From JACPIL01 sp964362365 (GTDB lineage: Archaea > Nanobdellota > Nanobdellia > Woesearchaeales > GW2011-AR9): DNA of 11,648 nucleotides. The stretch lies in contig CAYIEF010000035.1 of the NCBI GenBank assembly GCA_964362365.1, positions 1 through 11,648 on the forward strand. Direction: 5' to 3'. Position numbers and translations under genes: made by a program. Of the stretch, positions 7,188 through 11,648 are shown piece by piece. How positions within the stretch are numbered: the stretch's first letter is position 1; every line of letters begins with the position of its first letter. Below the pieces are notes generated by a model. It made no database searches, had not been told where the DNA came from, and saw only the letters and a program-made list of their open reading frames with translations.

Positions 7188-7201
7188 TTAACAATAGTTA
7201 A
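7188..7201. promoter_or_regulatory. Inverted repeat over the sufB transcription start, candidate operator
   Basis: TTAAC and GTTAA form perfect 5-base arms around a 4-base spacer. The site follows the TATA box directly and ends five bases before the sufB ATG, so a dimeric repressor bound there would block initiation. SUF operons are often controlled by iron or Fe-S-sensing repressors, but no regulator gene is in the window. Short arms in AT-rich DNA can arise by chance. Confidence 0.3.
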
Positions 7202-7206
7202 GTGGC

Positions 7207-8601
7207 ATGCAAAAAGTAGATATTAACCTCAACCGGGAACTGTACGATAAAGCAGACCAGCATAAAGCTAAATTTATCGCTAAACCAGGCTTAAATGAAG
7301 AGATTGTAAGGCTTATTTCCAAAAGTAAAAATGAACCAGAATGGATGTTGGAAAAGAGGTTAAGGGCATTAGAATTATTCAATCAAACTCCCGTGCCCAA
7401 TTGGGGCCCAGATCTAAGCCAACTAGACGTCAATGAAATTGTCTTCTTTGTTGATCCCAATGCCAAGGAAACAGACAAATGGGAAGATGTTCCAGCAGAA
7501 ATCAAACAAACCTTCGACCGCTTAGGAATTCCTGAAGCAGAAAAGAAAGCATTAGCCGGAGTAGGGGCGCAGTATGATAGTAATGTTGTATACCACCATT
7601 TGATGAAAGAACTAAAAGATCAAGGCGTCATTTTCGAAAACATGGATGTTGCGGTGCAAAAATATCCTGAATTGGTAAAAAAATATTTCATGACTTCCTG
7701 CATTCCCATCAACGACCACAAATTTATCATGCTTCACGCTGCCGTATGGAGCGGTGGAACCTTCATCTATGTCCCCAAAGGCGTCAAAGTAGAGCTTCCA
7801 TTGCAAGCGTACTTTCGTATGAACGAACAAAGCGGCGGACAGTTTGAACATACTTTAATTATCGTCGACGAAGGCGCGGAATTGCATTATTTGGAGGGCT
7901 GCAGTTCACCAAGATACAGCAAAAATTCGCTGCATGCTGGCTGCGTAGAATTACATGTTCTTCCAGGTGCGAAGATGACTTATTCATCTATTGAAAATTG
8001 GAGTAAGAATGTCTATAACTTAAACACCAAACGAGCAATCGTGCATAAAAATTCAATAGTTAGATGGCTCAACGGCAACATGGGCAGCTGTAAAACCATG
8101 TTATATCCTTGCTCAATATTAGCAGGAGAAAACGCGCATTCAGAAAGTATCGGTATCGCTTTTGCTGGTCCAGGACAGGATCAGGATACTGGAGCGAAAG
8201 CCATCCATATTGCGCCAAATACAACTTCTATCATCAAAGCAAAAAGCATCAGCAAAGGCGGAGGCATTTCCAGCTACCGCGGATTAGTCAGAGTTACGAA
8301 AGACGCAGTGAATACCAAATCAAATGTACAGTGCGATGCTTTATTACTCGACAATGAATCTGTTTCCAATACCTATCCGTACATGAAAGTGGACAACAAT
8401 AAAGTCAATCTAGGCCATGAAGCTACGGTCAGCAAAATCGGCGAGGAACAATTGTTTTATCTTACTAGTAGAGGATTGACAGAACAGCAGGCCGTTCAGA
8501 TGATTGTTTCTGGTTTTATTGAGCCGGTGATAAAAGCATTGCCATTAGAGTATGCGGTGGAATTGAATAAATTGATTGAATTGGAAGTTGAGGGATTTTA
8601 G
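7207..8601 (+). CDS. sufB: Fe-S cluster assembly scaffold SufB
   Basis: SufB is the core scaffold of the SufBC2D complex, on which iron and persulfide sulfur are built into a cluster in the cytoplasm. The 464-residue product is close to the bacterial length. The C-terminal beta-helix and core carry the family landmarks: EGCSSPRY with Cys232 (the place of E. coli Cys254), SSIENWSKNVYNLNTKRA, QCD with Cys376, and GHEATVSKIGEEQLFYL with His404 and Glu405. The Cys376-Glu405 spacing of 29 equals E. coli Cys405-Glu434, the residues implicated in cluster formation at the SufB-SufD interface. All expected key residues are present, so it should be active. It is the first gene of the operon, reads from a TATA box 25 bases upstream, and is followed after 17 bases by sufD. 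Confidence 0.97.
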   Translation: MQKVDINLNRELYDKADQHKAKFIAKPGLNEEIVRLISKSKNEPEWMLEKRLRALELFNQTPVPNWGPDLSQLDVNEIVFFVDPNAKETDKWEDVPAEIKQTFDRLGIPEAEKKALAGVGAQYDSNVVYHHLMKELKDQGVIFENMDVAVQKYPELVKKYFMTSCIPINDHKFIMLHAAVWSGGTFIYVPKGVKVELPLQAYFRMNEQSGGQFEHTLIIVDEGAELHYLEGCSSPRYSKNSLHAGCVELHVLPGAKMTYSSIENWSKNVYNLNTKRAIVHKNSIVRWLNGNMGSCKTMLYPCSILAGENAHSESIGIAFAGPGQDQDTGAKAIHIAPNTTSIIKAKSISKGGGISSYRGLVRVTKDAVNTKSNVQCDALLLDNESVSNTYPYMKVDNNKVNLGHEATVSKIGEEQLFYLTSRGLTEQQAVQMIVSGFIEPVIKALPLEYAVELNKLIELEVEGF

Positions 8602-8618
8602 AGAATAGAGAAGTAAAA

Positions 8619-9737
8619 ATGGCCACTACTCTAACCCAGTTGAAAGAACAAGCAGAGAAAAAATTTACCGAGTTAGAACTACCTGCTTTCAATCACGGAA
8701 AAGGATTTGCATTAAATATTGCGGTTGAATGGGAAAAAGTGTTTGCTGAGATGCAAAACTCAGATCCGGAAATTATTGCTGACCCAAGAGTAAAAATCTG
8801 CAAGCTCTCAGAATTAGATGCGGAATTCATTTCCAAATATGCGCAAAAACTAATCCCGCCTGAAAATAAATTATTAGCGCTACATTACGCTGCTAACCCA
8901 GATGCAATAGTTATTATTATTCCAAAAAACACCGCTATTGAAAATCCAATTATTATTAATACCGAAGCAAAAGCAACAGCATCTGCAGAAAGTATTATTG
9001 TTGTTACCGAAGAAGGCGCAGAGGCAACAATCATTGAAAATATAACCTCAGTATCTAATGCGCATTATAAAAGCCAAGTTGTTCAATTATATCTGCAACC
9101 AAGAGCAAAAATAACCTACTGCACTGTGCACAACGAAGAGAAAGGAACACACTCCTTGGCAACCAAGCGAGCAGAAGTTTTGCAGAATGCAAGTGTGGAA
9201 TGGTTTGACTTTGCTATTGGAGAAGGATTTACACAAGTTCAGCTGAGAAGTCATCTTCTAGAAAGCGGAGCAGAAGCGCAGCAATATCAAGCGATTGTTG
9301 GTACTGAAGCACAGCAATGTGATTTTAATTCAGATGCCTTTCATGAAAAAAGTAATACCAAATCAGTGATGCTAGCTAAAGGAATTCTTGCTGACAAAGC
9401 GCGAACTATGTATCGTGGAACTATTAGAATTGAAAAAAATGCGTCGGGATGTACTGGACACCAACGTTCTGACCTGCTTTTGATGGGAGATCAAGCAAGA
9501 TGCAATGCCATTCCAATTTTAGAAGTAGAAAATAATGACGTTTCCTGTTCGCATGGAACAACCATGGGACAGATCGACGAAGAACAGCTTTACTATTTGC
9601 TTTCGCGAGGACTTGATGAAAAAGAAGCAAAAAGATTACTCGTATTGGGCTTTATAGAACCAATATTACAAAAAATTTCAGATGAAAAAACACGAGAAGA
9701 ATTGCTGAATGCCATTCAAGAAAAATTAGAAAAATGA
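8619..9737 (+). CDS. sufD: Fe-S cluster assembly protein SufD
   Basis: SufD is the paralogue of SufB and its partner in the SufBC2D complex. The 372-residue protein has a helical N-terminal part (about 1-85), a beta-helix core, and a helical C-terminal region with the family signature CSHGTTMGQIDEEQLYYLLS. His312 in this motif matches E. coli SufD His360, which faces the SufB cysteine at the cluster-forming interface. It lacks SufB's EGC and QCD cysteines, as expected for SufD. It is somewhat shorter than the E. coli protein (about 423), mostly N-terminally. No strong Shine-Dalgarno precedes the ATG (only AGAGAAG). The stop overlaps the next start as ATGA. Confidence 0.95.
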   Translation: MATTLTQLKEQAEKKFTELELPAFNHGKGFALNIAVEWEKVFAEMQNSDPEIIADPRVKICKLSELDAEFISKYAQKLIPPENKLLALHYAANPDAIVIIIPKNTAIENPIIINTEAKATASAESIIVVTEEGAEATIIENITSVSNAHYKSQVVQLYLQPRAKITYCTVHNEEKGTHSLATKRAEVLQNASVEWFDFAIGEGFTQVQLRSHLLESGAEAQQYQAIVGTEAQQCDFNSDAFHEKSNTKSVMLAKGILADKARTMYRGTIRIEKNASGCTGHQRSDLLLMGDQARCNAIPILEVENNDVSCSHGTTMGQIDEEQLYYLLSRGLDEKEAKRLLVLGFIEPILQKISDEKTREELLNAIQEKLEK

Positions 9738-11350
9738 TAACTAAAAATATCAAAGAAGATTTTCCCATATTGAAAAATGGCTTGATTTTCCTAGACAATA
9801 GTGCAACCACGCAGAAGCCAACAAAAGTAATTGAAGCGGTGCAAAAATATTATGAACAAGATAATGCCAATGTGCATCGGGGAATTTACAGGTTAGCGCA
9901 AAAAGCAACCGTACTTTACGAAAAAGCACATGAAGTCGTGGCAAAGTTTATTGGTGCTGAATTTGAAGAAATTATCTTCACCAAAGGAACTACGGAAGGG
10001 TTGAATCTGCTGGCATGTTCTCTGGGAAAAGACTTGCAGAAAGGAGACGAAATTATACTTACGGAAATGGAGCATCACAGCAATATCGTTCCCTGGCAGC
10101 AAATAGCAAAAGAGAAAAACGCAGTAATAAAGTTCATCCCCATTACCAAAGAGTATAAATTGGACATGCAAAAAGCGCAAGAACTGATCACCGAAAAAAC
10201 CAAGATTGTGTCGGTAGTGCATATGTCAAATGTGCTGGGAACAATCAACCCCATTAAAGAATTAGCAGAAATTGCGCACAGAGTTGGAGCAGTGATGATT
10301 GTTGATGCCGCGCAGTCTGTTCCCCATATGCCCATAGACGTTAAAGAACTAAATTGCGATTTCCTGGTGTTTTCAGGACACAAGATGTGCGCTCCGACTG
10401 GCATCGGCGCACTCTATGGAAGAAAAGAGTTATTGAAAGAGATGTCCCCATTCCTATACGGCGGCGACATGATTCGTGAAGTAACCTTTGAAAAATCATC
10501 CTGGAACGATTTACCGTGGAAATTTGAAGCAGGAACACCAAACATGGCTGGTGCAGCTGGATTGATGGCGGCAGTTGAATATCTGCGGGAGATGCGCATG
10601 GAAAATATTGCTGCTCACGATAGGGAATTAACAAAATATGCTTTAGAAAAATTATCTACAATTCCCGGAGTGAGTATTGTTGGACCTGCCAGCATTGAGA
10701 ACCGAGGAGCAGTTATTTCTTTTACCGTCGAAGGAATGCACCCCCATGACGCCAGTGAATTGCTGGATGCCGAAAACATTGCCGTACGGGGGGGGCATCA
10801 CTGCGCCATGCCTTTGTTTTCTAAGTTAGGAGTAGATGGAAGTATTCGAGCTTCTTTTTACCTTTATAATAGCAAAGAAGATGTTGATGCGCTGGTGGAA
10901 GGCGTGAAAAAAATTGTAGAAGAAATGAAAACAGAAATAGAGGCAATAAACAGGAACGAAATAACTTCCGGTGATTTAACCGAAGAGCAAGAGATGTATA
11001 AAGAAAATGTTATCGACCATTACAAATTTCCCAGAAATAAAAAAGAAATGGAGGATTATACTCTCAAACATCGCGAACTTAATCCTCTTTGCGGCGATCA
11101 GATTGCCATGTTTATCAAAATAGAAAATAATGCCATTAAGGATATTTCATTTACGGGAAGCGGATGCGCCATTAGTCAGGCTTCTGCTTCTTTATTGACA
11201 GAAAAGATGAAAGAAAAAAAGATAGAAGAAGCAAAAAAAATAGATCAAAAAGAAATCTTTTCCTTATTGGGCATTCCTATCAGCCATACCAGGACAAAAT
11301 GTGCATTATTGTCATTAAAGACGTTCCATCATGCTTTGGAGGGAATATGA
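9734..11350 (+). CDS. sufS: SufS cysteine desulfurase fused to a SufU-type sulfur acceptor
   Basis: The 538-residue protein joins two Suf functions. Residues 1-398 are a full PLP-dependent cysteine desulfurase: SATTQKP, NVHRG, MEHHSN, the PLP lysine Lys217 in SGHKMCAPTGIG, and catalytic Cys357 in RGGHHCAMP. His338 in HPHD lies 19 residues before that Cys, matching B. subtilis SufS His342, which takes over a zinc ligand position from SufU. A charged linker (about 399-417) leads to a SufU/IscU-like domain (418-538) with Cys453, Asp455, Cys478 and Cys523, matching the zinc ligands Cys41, Asp43, Cys66 and Cys128 of B. subtilis SufU. The Lys-Cys before the last ligand is SufU-like rather than the His-Cys of IscU. 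SufS takes sulfur from cysteine, giving alanine, and the fused domain should accept it and pass it to SufBCD. There is no stop or frame change at the junction. Start and stop both overlap neighbours by ATGA. Confidence 0.95.
   Translation: MITKNIKEDFPILKNGLIFLDNSATTQKPTKVIEAVQKYYEQDNANVHRGIYRLAQKATVLYEKAHEVVAKFIGAEFEEIIFTKGTTEGLNLLACSLGKDLQKGDEIILTEMEHHSNIVPWQQIAKEKNAVIKFIPITKEYKLDMQKAQELITEKTKIVSVVHMSNVLGTINPIKELAEIAHRVGAVMIVDAAQSVPHMPIDVKELNCDFLVFSGHKMCAPTGIGALYGRKELLKEMSPFLYGGDMIREVTFEKSSWNDLPWKFEAGTPNMAGAAGLMAAVEYLREMRMENIAAHDRELTKYALEKLSTIPGVSIVGPASIENRGAVISFTVEGMHPHDASELLDAENIAVRGGHHCAMPLFSKLGVDGSIRASFYLYNSKEDVDALVEGVKKIVEEMKTEIEAINRNEITSGDLTEEQEMYKENVIDHYKFPRNKKEMEDYTLKHRELNPLCGDQIAMFIKIENNAIKDISFTGSGCAISQASASLLTEKMKEKKIEEAKKIDQKEIFSLLGIPISHTRTKCALLSLKTFHHALEGI
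11338..11343 (+). promoter_or_regulatory. Shine-Dalgarno of sufC
   Basis: GGAGGG lies inside the last codons of sufS, three to four bases before the ATG at 11347 and about twelve before the ATG at 11356. It is the clearest Shine-Dalgarno in the operon. Its short distance to the first ATG leaves the true start open. Confidence 0.5.
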
Positions 11351-11648
11351 TCGCCATGGAAAATACGAAAAAGTTGGAAATCATTGATTTGCAGGTAGAA
11401 GTCGACGGAAAAGAGATTATCAAGGGAGTTACTTTAACTTTTTATCCTGGAAAAGTGCACGCCTTAATGGGGCCAAACGGCTCAGGTAAATCTACCTTAG
11501 CGCATGCCATCATGGGGCATCCGAAATATAAGATTACAAAAGGAAAAATACTGCTTGATGGCGAGGATATTACGTACGCAAAACCAGAGGTGCGAGCGCA
11601 GAAAGGATTGTTTTTATCATTCCAGTATCCTTCAGAGATTTCAGGAGT
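11347..11648 (+). CDS. sufC: SufC ATPase, 3' end cut by window
   Basis: SufC is the ABC-type ATPase of the SufBC2D complex; ATP binding drives the SufB-SufD rearrangement needed to build a cluster. It is soluble and not a transporter. The 100 visible codons hold the Walker A motif GPNGSGKST (42-50), MGHPKYKITKGKILLDGEDI, which is typical of SufC, and the Q-loop FQYPSEISG with Gln93. The signature motif, Walker B and H-loop lie beyond the window. The first ATG overlaps the sufS stop by four bases (ATGA); Met4 at 11356 is an alternative start. Having sufC last here differs from the common C-B-D-S-U order of bacteria. Confidence 0.95.
   Translation, partial: MIAMENTKKLEIIDLQVEVDGKEIIKGVTLTFYPGKVHALMGPNGSGKSTLAHAIMGHPKYKITKGKILLDGEDITYAKPEVRAQKGLFLSFQYPSEISG

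Noticed and set aside
8602..8618. Regulatory element between sufB and sufD
   Set aside because: Seventeen bases hold only a weak AGAGAAG; nothing beyond a possible ribosome site.

Overview
The window most likely comes from a DPANN-type archaeon of the Woesearchaeota/Pacearchaeota kind; this is inferred from style, not from a marker gene. TATA-like boxes lie about 24-27 bases ahead of the first ATG of each transcription unit, as expected for leaderless archaeal transcripts. Shine-Dalgarno motifs are rare and mainly inside operons. The toxin-antitoxin pair is of an archaeal RelE / DUF2683-like kind. The surface proteins carry cysteine-rich, LamG and calcium-binding modules behind a single membrane anchor. 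No tRNA, rRNA, CRISPR array or insertion sequence was found, and no stretch over 300 bases lacks a gene.

Left half, minus strand (about 6200 down to 77): a four-gene, tightly packed operon (ATGA overlap, 24-base gap, TGATG overlap) in which every product enters or crosses the membrane. In transcription order these are an N-anchored LamG protein with three Asp/Asn-rich calcium-binding-like repeats; a 900-residue secreted protein with degenerate internal repeats and no recognised family; an N-anchored cysteine-rich protein; and a C-anchored protein with two thrombospondin-1-like repeats and a small helical cytoplasmic tail. Their packing suggests one cell-surface assembly. The function is unknown; adhesion or host contact is a guess.

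Middle (6201-7206): a divergent promoter region, a 97-residue helical orphan on the plus strand, and a convergent antitoxin/RelE-like toxin pair on the minus strand.

Right half, plus strand (7207 to the edge): a bacterial-style SUF iron-sulfur cluster operon, sufB-sufD-sufS::sufU-sufC. The desulfurase SufS and the sulfur acceptor SufU are one polypeptide. SufS releases persulfide sulfur from cysteine, the fused SufU domain should receive it, and the SufBCD scaffold with the SufC ATPase assembles the cluster. sufD/sufS and sufS/sufC overlap by ATGA. sufB has a clear TATA box followed by a short inverted repeat over the expected transcription start, a candidate operator. sufC is cut by the window end.

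The points most worth a second look are the SufS-SufU fusion with its unusually compact SufU domain, the repeat-bearing 900-residue protein, the paralogous N-terminal anchors of two surface proteins, and a run of eight G just before the catalytic cysteine codon of SufS.
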